DNA of 64,000 nucleotides from Neorickettsia risticii str. Illinois (GTDB lineage Bacteria; Pseudomonadota; Alphaproteobacteria; Rickettsiales; Anaplasmataceae): NCBI RefSeq assembly GCF_000022525.1, contig NC_013009.1, positions 620,001 to 684,000 of the forward strand, read 5' to 3'. Shown piece by piece: positions 50,434 to 59,444 of this stretch (position 1 is its first letter; each line of letters starts with the position of its first letter). The notes under the pieces were generated by a model. It saw only the letters and a program-made list of their open reading frames with translations, ran no database searches and was not told where the DNA came from. The position numbers and the translations under genes were made by a program.

Positions 50434-51337
50434 CAACGTGTATATTTTCCCGCAATTTCAGAGAGAGCTCCTTTAACGCTTCTGTAATCTTCTTTGAGTA
50501 TATGAACTTGATTAATTGTCCGCGTAAGTGATCAGAGTCCAGAGCAAGATTAAGTATAATGCGCTCATCCCTTCTTACTTCTATATCGTGCTCCATAAGA
50601 AACAAATCCTTGCGATCCTTTGCTTTCAACTCAGAAAGTTTCCCAGAATAAAGAGTCTGATACATACCAACAACATCCGACTTAGGTGAAACTAAACCTT
50701 TATATTCAACTGAGAGAACAAAATCATTTTCCTTATCAAGCACTTGGAAACGACTCCCATCTACTTCTTCGGAGACTTTGCCTACAGCAAGCCGAGAAAC
50801 TGCGTCCCTAATATTAGGCTGCAATCCATCAAGTCCTAACCAGCCAAGCTCCTCAGTAGACCCATTACTGTTAATCCTCTTCAGTTTGAAAGTATTCTTT
50901 TTTTTGAGTAACTCACGTTTAATTGCATCAAAATCGCTATCATCAATTCGCACTCTAGGTCTAATGATCTGGTCAACAACTTCAGAGAGAAAGACCTGCT
51001 TTTTCAGATATTCTTCAAGCAACCCCACATGCGCCCCACGATTGATTCCTAACGCTTGAAGATGCTTAAGTGCTGCATCATATTTTTGATCAGAAAAAGG
51101 AAGTCCAACCCTTTTTGCATACTGGTAACACACTTCCAAGTCTATCATCTGCTCTAAGGCTGCAGAATAAGAGAGGTCAGACTTTTCTCCAAGCATTACA
51201 ACAAGGTTTTGATAGTTGTGCACATCTTGATTCGAGATGATCACATCCCCAACCATAGCAGCAGTTTTAACTTCAATGGAGTAAGATGGCAAAGAAAAGA
51301 AAGAAAGAAGAAAAACAACGCAAATAACTCTAAACAT
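50414..51337 (-). CDS. SurA-like periplasmic chaperone (parvulin-type, reduced)
   Basis: SurA helps outer-membrane proteins reach BamA. The 307-residue product has a signal peptide (MFRVICVVFLLSFFSLPSYS) and a SurA-type N-terminal domain (IEVKTAAMVGDVIISNQDVH, then QMIDLEVCYQYAKRVGLPFS). In the second half a short parvulin-like segment remains (EELGWLGLDGLQPNIRDAVS RLAVGKVSEEV), with much of the PPIase core missing, so it probably acts as a chaperone rather than an isomerase. ATG 51337 shares a base with the eno stop (TGATG), indicating coupled translation. Confidence 0.75.
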   Translation of the reverse strand: MFRVICVVFLLSFFSLPSYSIEVKTAAMVGDVIISNQDVHNYQNLVVMLGEKSDLSYSAALEQMIDLEVCYQYAKRVGLPFSDQKYDAALKHLQALGINRGAHVGLLEEYLKKQVFLSEVVDQIIRPRVRIDDSDFDAIKRELLKKKNTFKLKRINSNGSTEELGWLGLDGLQPNIRDAVSRLAVGKVSEEVDGSRFQVLDKENDFVLSVEYKGLVSPKSDVVGMYQTLYSGKLSELKAKDRKDLFLMEHDIEVRRDERIILNLALDSDHLRGQLIKFIYSKKITEALKELSLKLRENIHVVKYTSK

Positions 51338-52578
51338 CACACAAATACCTCCTCCAAACGAAGTACCTCATTGTACTTAGCAACTCTCTCTGAGCGACTT
51401 AAAGAACCAGCCTTGAGAAAAGCACCTCCACAAGCAACAGCTAGATGTGCTATTGAAACATCCTCGGTCTCCCCTGAACGGTGTGAAATGACTACTTTAT
51501 ATCCGGCTTTTCTAGCTAGTTTTATGCTCTCAATCGTCTCTGTAACGGTACCGACTTGGTTAATTTTCACGAGCACCGCATTGGCAATACCACTTTTTAT
51601 TCCCTTTTCTATTATCTTAGGATTAGTAACGAAAATATCATCCCCGACTATGTGGATTTTATCAGAAAGCTTTCTTGTCATTACCTGCCAGGACTCCCAA
51701 TCACTCTCATATAGCGGGTCCTCGATAGAAATAATATCGTACCTTCCTATGATCGCAGAATAGAAATCGACCATTTCGTTCACATTCAGAAATTTTCCAT
51801 CGATACTATATTTTCCATCTTTGTAAAAAGTCGAAGAGGCCGCATCAAGAGCTATTTTAACGCTCTCTTTATTATCACCGATGGCCTCAGAGAGAAGTCC
51901 AAGTGTCTCTTCAGTAGAAGAAAGATCAGGCGCGAAACCACCTTCGTCACCAACATTCGTACTTTTCCCATATTGTTTTAGAAGCGCCTTCAAACGGTGA
52001 AAGACCTCTGCTGCCTTTTCCATACTTTCTCTAAAGGAACGATGTCCAACCGGGCAAATCATGAACTCTTGGATTGCCAACATATTATCGGCATGCACAC
52101 CACCATTTATGATATTTAACATCGGAACGGGAGGAACATATACAAAATCGTCACCCTCGCTGGTGAGTAAGTTATGGAAAACAATACACAAAGGAATGCC
52201 CTTAACACTTGCATTTGCCTTCGCAACTGCAAGAGAAACAGCCGTGATTGCATTAGCTCCAAGCACAGACTTATTTGTTGTACCGTCTAATTGAATCAAA
52301 AGAGAATCTATCTCAGCTTGAGCAGCGACACTCTTCCCCATAATGGCCGGAGCGATAATCGTGTGGACATTTTCTACAGCACGCAAGACACCTCTCCCAG
52401 ACAGACGCGCTTTATCGCCATCGAGCAACTCACAGGCCTCTAGGACTCCTTTTGATGCACCAGAAGGTGCTATCGCGCACCCGACTCTACCACAACTAGT
52501 TGTAACCTCAACCTCGATTGTAGGCCACCCTCTACTGTTGAAAACCTCACGGGCTTTTACTTTTTGTATGTGGTGCAT
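51337..52578 (-). CDS. eno: Enolase
   Basis: Enolase interconverts 2-phosphoglycerate and phosphoenolpyruvate. The 413-residue product has REVFNSRGWPTIEVEV, NIINGGVHADNMLAIQEFMI, VGDEGGFAPDL, the metal/catalytic SIEDPLYESDWESW, IVGDDIFVTNP, VLVKINQVGTVTETI and VISHRSGETEDVSIAHLAVA. All key acidic and lysine residues are in place. It is the first gene of an eno-surA-like pair. Confidence 0.97.
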   Translation of the reverse strand: MHHIQKVKAREVFNSRGWPTIEVEVTTSCGRVGCAIAPSGASKGVLEACELLDGDKARLSGRGVLRAVENVHTIIAPAIMGKSVAAQAEIDSLLIQLDGTTNKSVLGANAITAVSLAVAKANASVKGIPLCIVFHNLLTSEGDDFVYVPPVPMLNIINGGVHADNMLAIQEFMICPVGHRSFRESMEKAAEVFHRLKALLKQYGKSTNVGDEGGFAPDLSSTEETLGLLSEAIGDNKESVKIALDAASSTFYKDGKYSIDGKFLNVNEMVDFYSAIIGRYDIISIEDPLYESDWESWQVMTRKLSDKIHIVGDDIFVTNPKIIEKGIKSGIANAVLVKINQVGTVTETIESIKLARKAGYKVVISHRSGETEDVSIAHLAVACGGAFLKAGSLSRSERVAKYNEVLRLEEVFV

Positions 52579-52657
52579 AAGTTAACGGGATACAGAAACG
52601 CTTGTTTGTTCTCAGTACTTCTGTTAAACATTCATTCTAGCAATTCGTGAGAAGGAT

Positions 52658-53176
52658 ATGAAGTGTTATAGCCGTATTAGACAACCAGAAAATTTCCCAT
52701 TAGAAGCAAATGTGATTGTCGAGATTCCGGCTGGAAGCAATGGTGTAAAATACGAGATCAATGATGATGGACTCGTTTGTGTCGACCGCTTTATTCCTGT
52801 TAGTATGCATTATCCCTGTAATTATGCTTTCATTCCAAATACTCTAGGAGGAGACGGCGATCCTCTCGACGCATTGGTAGTCACCAGATCACCTTTGATG
52901 CCAGGATCATTAATCCGTGTAAAGGTGATAGGGGCATTTGTAATGCGCGACGAAAAAGGAGAGGACGAAAAATTACTCACCGTACCGATATCGAAAATCG
53001 ATCCATACTATACCAACTTCAATGAACCGGGAGATTTTCCCAGTATCTTCCTTGAGCAGATCGAGCATTTCTTTCGGCACTACAAAGATCTTGAGAAGGA
53101 TAAATTTGTCGAGGTCGTAGGTTGGACTAACGCTGAAGCTACACATAAAGCTATCAGTAAGTTCCTTAAGAGTTAA
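52658..53176 (+). CDS. ppa: Inorganic pyrophosphatase
   Basis: Family I soluble pyrophosphatase that pulls biosynthetic reactions forward. The 172-residue product has the EIPAGSNGVKYEI block, YPCNYAFIPNTLGGDGDPLD (catalytic aspartates in DGDPLDALV), IGAFVMRDEKGEDEKLL and the KDLEKDKFVEVVGW segment. Length is standard. Confidence 0.96.
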   Translation: MKCYSRIRQPENFPLEANVIVEIPAGSNGVKYEINDDGLVCVDRFIPVSMHYPCNYAFIPNTLGGDGDPLDALVVTRSPLMPGSLIRVKVIGAFVMRDEKGEDEKLLTVPISKIDPYYTNFNEPGDFPSIFLEQIEHFFRHYKDLEKDKFVEVVGWTNAEATHKAISKFLKS

Positions 53177-53300
53177 ACGCACACCAGTGCTAGACACATA
53201 GATAGCTCCATATCCAAATCTCATTGCCTAAAACTATGTGTTCTGATTTTCGTCACGGAAAAGAGTAGGCATTGAGATGCTTATGAAAATACGCAATCTC

Positions 53301-53317
53301 CTCCTTGTACCAAGGAG
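53301..53317. terminator. Hairpin between convergent ppa and the exonuclease gene
   Basis: CTCCTT-GTACC-AAGGAG forms a perfect 6-bp stem with a 5-base loop in the 264-base convergent spacer. No U-run follows. No gene is seen in the rest of the spacer. Confidence 0.3.
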
Positions 53318-53440
53318 ATACAAATGCTTTGATTAAGCGCTCAAGCTCCATATAATGTTACCGACGTTAACAATCCACCACTAGAAACAATTTCCACATC
53401 GCTTTTCCAGAAAGAAAACTGTAACCAAGTGCCTTAGGAT

Positions 53441-54260
53441 TTAAAAACGCACTATCTCACTTCCCTTAAGAGATCGTAAAAAAGGCAAATAACTAGGATT
53501 ATCCCTTTCATTTCTTTCGAGATAGCGCATCAACTCATGTAGGTTTCTTGCGTAACTCTCCTCTGAAACCGTCCCCTGGTGCCTGAGTACAGTTAAGTAG
53601 ATCAAGTAAGTATTCAAAACATCTATCTCACAATAATTTCTAATTTCTGTGATTCTTCCAGCATCATACATAGCCGTAACCTGCGCACCATCGATACCAA
53701 GTTTTCCGGGTAATCCGAGCGCTGTGCAGACTTCACTCATCTTGACCCTGGCTGAAACTCCATACTCAGAAAGCAAATCAATCAGGTCGGTGTGCCAATT
53801 CACGCTATACCTGTTATTGTAACTGTTCCACTTATCACCGGAATGATAAAAATTACGAGCAACAACGCCATAACGCATCGCGCGGTATTTTAAGACAGGA
53901 AGATCGAAAGTCCTACCATTGAAAGAAACGAGCCTAGGTAGTGACTTGCATACATGATCAAAAAAGAACTGTACTAATTCTTTTTCGCTGTAGCACTGAA
54001 TATCTCCAGAAGCAATTTTTTTTTAGCTGAAAAAACTCACAATCATTTTTACAAGTAAGTGTTGCTTTGAGGAGAGATATTACAATAACCCTGTGAAAGG
54101 GCTGCCTGAGGAATGGGTTCTTACCATCTGTAATGTCCAAATGATAATTCTCCATAGCCTTTCTCATTGCGACAACATCTTTACCTTTAAACCCGGTAAG
54201 TACCTCACACAGACCTGTATCTGGAACGGTTTCTATATCGAAGACAACTATGGAATCCAT
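53441..54260 (-). pseudogene. Predicted 3'-5' exonuclease (PolB-like), apparent frameshift in a 9-base A run
   Basis: Joined, two frames encode about 272 residues of a predicted 3'-5' exonuclease related to the PolB exonuclease domain (Pfam family DNA_pol_B_exo2). The 5' part reads MDSIVVFDIETVPDTGL (ExoI DIE motif) and PFHRVIVISLLKATLT; the 3' part reads PRLVSFNGRTFDLPVLKYRA (ExoII) through YCEIDVLNTYLIYL (ExoIII-like). At coding A9 (plus-strand T9 at 54016-54024) the first frame shifts to a stop at codon ~100. With eight A the join reads FFQLKKIASGDIQCYSEKEL, which fits the family. ATG 54260 is used as start. It may be a pseudogene, a slippage site or an assembly error. Confidence 0.8.
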
Positions 54261-54373
54261 ATCATTCAAGCCAAGCAATTTTCCCTGAGAAACAAACCCC
54301 AACCAATTGCACATAAGTAAATTGCAATCTTCAAAAAGGGTAATCTACACACGGATATTTATTGATGAAAAAC

Positions 54374-55603
54374 TCATTTGAGAGAGTCGTGCAACTTTTG
54401 AAGAACAATGTCCTTACCAAAGATTTGCATAATTTCCACCACGGAAGGGGAGTGTTCTTGCCCTATTAAAGCCATCCTCAGATTCGTATAGACCTCTTTA
54501 GCAGAAAATCCAGAAAGAGAAATATACTCTTTCAAAATTTGCTGTAAACTGGAACCCCAATCGGTATTTTCCAGTAGTTTTAGTACCTCCTGCAGCAAAA
54601 TCCTATCTACCTCGAGACGCAAATCAGTAGACCAACAAAACCGGAGATTATCTTTCAATTCAACAATTGAGGAACACTTTTTTCTAAACAGTTCAACAAA
54701 TGCAATGAACGCACCATCAGAAACTATTATTTTTTCTCTAACAAGACTCCGAACCTCTGAGGCTATTCTCGCAATTGGTAATCCACTGATGTAATGAGAA
54801 TTAAGGCTGTAAAGTTTTTCACGGTCAAAGCGAGCAGGAGATTTGCCAACTGCTGCGATATCGAAAAGATCTATAGCCTCCTGTATGGAGAATATTTCTT
54901 TATCACCATGACTCCATCCTAGCCTAAGCAAATAATTGAACATCGCTTCAGGAAGTATACCTGCAGTTCTATAATCTATTACGTCGACAGCGCCGTCCCT
55001 CTTTGAGAGCTTAGCACCATGTGTATTGTGTATTAGCGGTATATGAGCAATCTCTGGTAAAGACCAACCCATGCCTTCATATATTAGTTTTTGGGTAAAA
55101 GTATTCGTAATATGATCAGAACCCCTTATTATGTGAGTTATGCCCATATCGTGATCATCAACAACCACTGCAAGCATGTAGGTTGGGCTCCCATCCGACC
55201 TGAGAATCACGACATCATTGATGCTATCACCATCAACTGAAATCTCACCTAAAATCAAATCGGAAAACTTTACTGTCTCATCGTGATTTACTTTAAGGCG
55301 CACCGCACCATTATCATGATAAGCCTTACCCCGATTCAAAAGCTCAAGTGCAACTTCTCTATGCCTATTAACATTGACAGATTGGTACACAAGCACATCA
55401 TGAGAAAGTGAAAGCCATTTAAGGCCCTGCAAAATTGAATCTAGATAAGCCGTATTCGACCTAGCTAAATCAGTATCCTCAATTCTGAGAAGGAATTTAC
55501 CACCATACCTTCTAGCATAGAGAAAATTAAATACAGCAGTCCTGAGACCACCAATATGCAAATTACCTGTAGGAGATGGCGCAAACCTTGTAACAACGTC
55601 CAT
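54374..55603 (-). CDS. gltX: Glutamyl-tRNA synthetase, compact form
   Basis: Charges tRNA-Glu, and in Rickettsiales one of two copies usually also charges tRNA-Gln for amidation. The 409-residue product has TRFAPSPTGNLHIGGLRTAV (HIGH region), IRGSDHITNTFTQKLIYE and KLSKRDGA (KMSKS-type). The family has about 460-480 residues. Here, the segment after the LNRGKAYHDN position, which normally holds the Cys-containing zinc subdomain, is missing (about 40-50 residues), so AVRLKV follows directly. The anticodon-binding C-terminal part is short. It is the upstream neighbour of the broken exonuclease gene. Confidence 0.9.
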   Translation of the reverse strand: MDVVTRFAPSPTGNLHIGGLRTAVFNFLYARRYGGKFLLRIEDTDLARSNTAYLDSILQGLKWLSLSHDVLVYQSVNVNRHREVALELLNRGKAYHDNGAVRLKVNHDETVKFSDLILGEISVDGDSINDVVILRSDGSPTYMLAVVVDDHDMGITHIIRGSDHITNTFTQKLIYEGMGWSLPEIAHIPLIHNTHGAKLSKRDGAVDVIDYRTAGILPEAMFNYLLRLGWSHGDKEIFSIQEAIDLFDIAAVGKSPARFDREKLYSLNSHYISGLPIARIASEVRSLVREKIIVSDGAFIAFVELFRKKCSSIVELKDNLRFCWSTDLRLEVDRILLQEVLKLLENTDWGSSLQQILKEYISLSGFSAKEVYTNLRMALIGQEHSPSVVEIMQIFGKDIVLQKLHDSLK

Positions 55604-55701
55604 TCACGAAATGCGTTCAATAACTCTGAAAACATTAGCACCCGACCCTCCACTAGACAAGATAAAGACTCACGGACCCTATCACTATGCTAGGCTAAGC
55701 C

Positions 55702-56259
55702 CTATCTGGCCTGGAGGAACTCACGAACGTTGGTTGTATGCTTTATAAAAATGAGCACTGTTCCGGCAAGTATCGGCAAAAATACGTAGAGCTCCAGCAA
55801 AGCACAAGAACACACAGCACCAATAAAACAGGCAATCAAAGAGGAAATGAAGGGCTGCCTAAACAAAACAAAAAAGATCCCCCACGTGCATACAGCAACA
55901 ATGAAAACTAGCGGGACCAAAACAAAGTAAACACCCATCATTGGTGCAACTCCCTTACCACCTTTAAATGCCATGTAAACAGAAAAAACATGAGCAAAAA
56001 CTGCAACAAAACCCACTGTAGATGCAAACATATCACTACAACACTGGGTTGCTAAGAAAACTGGAATAGCTGCCTTCAAAAAGTCCAGAGCAAAGACAAC
56101 CGAACCAAAACTTAACCCCATTACTCGGGTCATGTTCGTCGCACCAATGTTACCTGATCCCCTAGTACAGATATCAACTCCAAAACAAGCAGATATACAC
56201 CGACCAAAAGGGATCGCTGCAATAACGTAAACGAAAATTATGAAGGCAAGGTAGTCCAT
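55702..56259 (-). CDS. plsY: Glycerol-3-phosphate acyltransferase PlsY
   Basis: PlsY transfers the acyl group from acyl-phosphate to glycerol-3-phosphate, the first phospholipid step. The 185-residue membrane protein has family motifs IPFGRCISACFGVDICTRGSGNIGATN split as SGNIGATNMTRVMG (motif 1), GHVFSVYMAFKGGKGVA-like AHVFSVYMAFKGGKGVAPMM (motif 2) and the final KHTTNVREFL. About six or seven membrane helices are predicted. It is followed by the T4SS cluster on the same strand. Confidence 0.95.
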   Translation of the reverse strand: MDYLAFIIFVYVIAAIPFGRCISACFGVDICTRGSGNIGATNMTRVMGLSFGSVVFALDFLKAAIPVFLATQCCSDMFASTVGFVAVFAHVFSVYMAFKGGKGVAPMMGVYFVLVPLVFIVAVCTWGIFFVLFRQPFISSLIACFIGAVCSCALLELYVFLPILAGTVLIFIKHTTNVREFLQAR

Positions 56260-56485
56260 TTCGAAAGCGGAAGCATAGCACTCATTTTAACGCAGTCAAA
56301 ACTGACATTGAACCCCTCCCTCATGAAGTGTGAGAGCTTACAAGCACCGAAAAAGACCTTCAGTAGCGGAAACTCCAAGTACCATAAAAATCACTAAACC
56401 AACCTATTGCTCTTATACTTCTTTCTGTCTTGGTATATAGAAAGAAAAACAACAATAAGATGTAGATCTTGGAAAGTACGCAACC

Positions 56486-58411
56486 TCATGCCATGTTTTC
56501 TTCGTTCTCTTCGTCCGTGTCATCTAAAAAATCGGACAAATCCTCTTCTTCATCTAGATCCTCAAAGTCTCCATCTTCGTAATCAGAATCATCTAAAAGA
56601 GACTCGTCCTCGAGAAGCGCTTGATCTTCATCTATAGCCAATGGAGCATTCTCCTCTAATTCCTTAGCCTCCCTTTCCTTACGCATCTTTTCTTCAAATT
56701 TTTTTGGATCAAATGGTTCTTGGGTCGGGATAGAAATAGGATCGAGAATTTTTTTCGTGAAAAAAGTATCTTCGTAGTACCGTATCTTTTTTGATTTGAT
56801 AGGGTAGGTAGATTCAATTAATAGAATCTGCTGATCACGCGGCAACATTATCACCTCCTGAGGCAACAGAAGCGCACGCTGAGTCTCAGAAATATGCAGC
56901 GACCTCGATGCAGGATTCAAGTCAAGAAACTTCGGTTTGTTAAGCGATTCCTGTGCAACTGTCTTATTCCCAACCAACTGGGAAATTAAATTTGCCGTTT
57001 CTATGTTGTTTGCAGCAAAAGTAATTCTGTAGGTAGAGTTCGAGAGAAAAGAGTTCATTCCTGCTTCTTCGTAGATACCTTTTAACTGCTCCGTATCTTG
57101 AATGATAAGAAACAGACGGACGTTGTACCCACGAAAATATGCGATACCAGTTTTAAACTGTTCCATCTCACCAAGAGTAGGGAACTCATCCATCATAAAT
57201 AGAACACCATACGGTTCATCTTTCTGTGGAAGATGCCTACACAAAAACTCAGTTGCTTGTTGATAAAAAACCTGCATGAGCGGCTGTAACCTCGTCAAGT
57301 TATCCGGCGTAAGACCGACGTATACGGTGGTAAGCTCTTTTTTGAACTTCATAAAATTAAAGTCACTAGTAGCTGTCGTGGTATCAATAAGCGGGTTTGC
57401 CCACAATTCAAGCGAGGAGTTCATTGTCGATATCACACCAGATCTTTCCTTATCCGCCTTTTGAAGAAAAGCAGCAATGTTCATATAGGCAACTGGGTGA
57501 ATCTTTTTACCCATTGTGTCTAATGCAACAGCGAGACTATATGTAACATCATCGCTTCTCATCACTCTTACTACCTCTCCAAAGGACTTTACCTTTTCCG
57601 GTACCGCAAGGATGTACAGCACTACTCCCAGAAAAAGACTTCGGGCTTCATTCACCCAGAAATCCTGTTCGGGCATTAGGAGGTTAGCGATTTTTTGAAC
57701 ATCATCCACCATCTGCCCAGGTTTCGAACTAACCCAATCCAACGGATTATAGCAGTGACTTTTACCATCTGGGTCAGCTGGACTCCAACAGTAGACCTTC
57801 TGCCCCATCTTTTTCCTATAACCGCTAGTTAAGCTGAAGTTCTCAAGTTTGATATCGTGAACAACAACAGAATCTTCCCAGAAGAGAAGATTTGGGATAA
57901 CAAAACCAACACCCTTCCCAGAACCAGTTGGAGCAAATAGTAAAGCATGCTGAAACCCCCCTGCAATGAGGAAACCTTTCTTATCTTTACCAAGCAGTAT
58001 CCCTTTACGGCTTCTAAGTCCGATTTTTCTTATTTCCCTTTCTGTTGCCCACCTTGCATCACCATGCACAGATTCTTTCTTTTTGAATGGACGCCACTCA
58101 ATAATCGGTGCACGAAGCATATAAAAGACGACTCCAAGTATTCCAAATGGAATGCCTAACGAGACAGCAAGTTTTATCTTTACAGCTGGGGCCCAAGCGT
58201 CCCAATTCTTGAAAAGATCACTTATATAGACAAAAATTGTCGGCCAAAGACGTGTAGGAAACCTGTCCAAAGATGGCTGCAAATCACGAAAGTTGAGGTG
58301 TTCTATTCCCCAAACTGCAACCACAAAAATAGCCGCTGACATGTAAAGGGCCAGGGCGAAAATGAACGCCAGCAGAAAAAATATCGTTACAATATTCCTA
58401 AGTTGTCTCAT
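56486..58411 (-). CDS. virD4: Type IV secretion coupling protein VirD4
   Basis: VirD4 selects effector substrates for the type IV secretion system. The product (about 641 residues from ATG 58411; a TTG at 58432 is open) has two N-terminal membrane helices, Walker A LLFAPTGSGKGVGFVIPNLL, EARSLFLGVVLYIL, Walker B FMMDEFPTLGEMEQF and IQDTEQLKGIYEEAG. The C-terminal tail of about 60 residues is very acidic (LLDDSDYEDGDFEDLDEEED). Such tails may help bind effectors; this is inferred. It is the last gene of the virB8-virD4 cluster. Confidence 0.95.
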   Translation of the reverse strand: MRQLRNIVTIFFLLAFIFALALYMSAAIFVVAVWGIEHLNFRDLQPSLDRFPTRLWPTIFVYISDLFKNWDAWAPAVKIKLAVSLGIPFGILGVVFYMLRAPIIEWRPFKKKESVHGDARWATEREIRKIGLRSRKGILLGKDKKGFLIAGGFQHALLFAPTGSGKGVGFVIPNLLFWEDSVVVHDIKLENFSLTSGYRKKMGQKVYCWSPADPDGKSHCYNPLDWVSSKPGQMVDDVQKIANLLMPEQDFWVNEARSLFLGVVLYILAVPEKVKSFGEVVRVMRSDDVTYSLAVALDTMGKKIHPVAYMNIAAFLQKADKERSGVISTMNSSLELWANPLIDTTTATSDFNFMKFKKELTTVYVGLTPDNLTRLQPLMQVFYQQATEFLCRHLPQKDEPYGVLFMMDEFPTLGEMEQFKTGIAYFRGYNVRLFLIIQDTEQLKGIYEEAGMNSFLSNSTYRITFAANNIETANLISQLVGNKTVAQESLNKPKFLDLNPASRSLHISETQRALLLPQEVIMLPRDQQILLIESTYPIKSKKIRYYEDTFFTKKILDPISIPTQEPFDPKKFEEKMRKEREAKELEENAPLAIDEDQALLEDESLLDDSDYEDGDFEDLDEEEDLSDFLDDTDEENEENMA

Positions 58412-58442
58412 AACGCGCTCTGACTCACCCAATGCCTATAGC

Positions 58443-59438
58443 TCAATTACCAACCTCAAGCAGGTCCTTGGTAAGCAAGATCTCGGAAACAAATCTCTTC
58501 CCATGGCCCGCTCTTTTGAGCTGAACAATAACATCTACCACATTCATTATATATTCCTTAATTTGCTCAGGAGGAATTCCTAAACCGGCCTGCATTACCA
58601 TAAGTTTCAGTTGTTCTATAGCCATCTTCGGAGCGTCCGCATGTAAAGTGGAAATCGAGCCTGGATGCCCTGTATTAATAGCCCTAAGAAAACTAAAAGC
58701 CTCTGCACCCCTTAATTCACCAACTATAATTCTGTCAGGACGAAGGCGCAAACATGCTTCTATCAGATCTTGAGCTGTAACATTAGCACGACCTTGTCCA
58801 CCCTTTGAAGCAACTAAATGCACCCTATTCGGATGCTTAGACAACACTACCTCTCGCGCATCTTCGACCGTAATAATCCTCTCATAAGTCGGTATTTCGT
58901 GAAGCAGGCTATTGGTAAAAGTCGTCTTACCGGTCGATGTACCACCACTGATGATGATGTTCTTTTTTTCTTTTATTGCAAGTTCGAGGAAACTTTTTAC
59001 ATCACCACCCTTCAGAAGCTCGCGGAGACGATTATCTATATCAAGTGGAACATCACGACACTTAAGTTTCTCAAATGCGCCCATTGCTTCATAATCAGCA
59101 AGAGACAGTTGTATGCTGCTAGGCTTCCTTATTGAAATTACAACCGTCCCAGCTTCTGCAACAGGTGGCAAAACCAACTGAACCCGGCACTCATTCGGCA
59201 AAGCAGCAGAGAGAAGTGGAAACTCTCCACTGACATTTTGCTCGGTGGCCTGAGCAACCAATTTCGCAAGTCCTTTAAGATGTTGAAAGTCAAGCTCAGG
59301 AAGTTCAGATCTCATAATCTCACCCTTCTTTTCGATCCACACCTCCCCAGGTTTATTGATCGAGATCTCATTGACATCGCTATCCTGAAATAGCGCATCC
59401 AAGGGCTCCAGATATTTATTCAGAGCTGTGTATTGCAT
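58443..59438 (-). CDS. virB11: Type IV secretion ATPase VirB11
   Basis: VirB11 is the hexameric cytoplasmic ATPase that drives assembly and secretion. The 331-residue product has Walker A IIISGGTSTGKTTFTNSLL, an ASP/Glu box (ITVEDAREVVL), Walker B RIIVGELRGAEAFSFLRA and the HisBox NTGHPGSISTLHADAPKMA. Length is normal. It lies six bases after virB10 and 31 bases before the VirD4 start. Confidence 0.96.
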   Translation of the reverse strand: MQYTALNKYLEPLDALFQDSDVNEISINKPGEVWIEKKGEIMRSELPELDFQHLKGLAKLVAQATEQNVSGEFPLLSAALPNECRVQLVLPPVAEAGTVVISIRKPSSIQLSLADYEAMGAFEKLKCRDVPLDIDNRLRELLKGGDVKSFLELAIKEKKNIIISGGTSTGKTTFTNSLLHEIPTYERIITVEDAREVVLSKHPNRVHLVASKGGQGRANVTAQDLIEACLRLRPDRIIVGELRGAEAFSFLRAINTGHPGSISTLHADAPKMAIEQLKLMVMQAGLGIPPEQIKEYIMNVVDVIVQLKRAGHGKRFVSEILLTKDLLEVGN

Positions 59439-59444
59439 ATTATG

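Noticed and set aside
56419-56446. 8-base inverted repeat TTCTTTCT/AGAAAGAA between virD4 and plsY
   Set aside because: It is A/T- and purine/pyrimidine-biased with a 12-base loop and no U-run; too weak to call a terminator.
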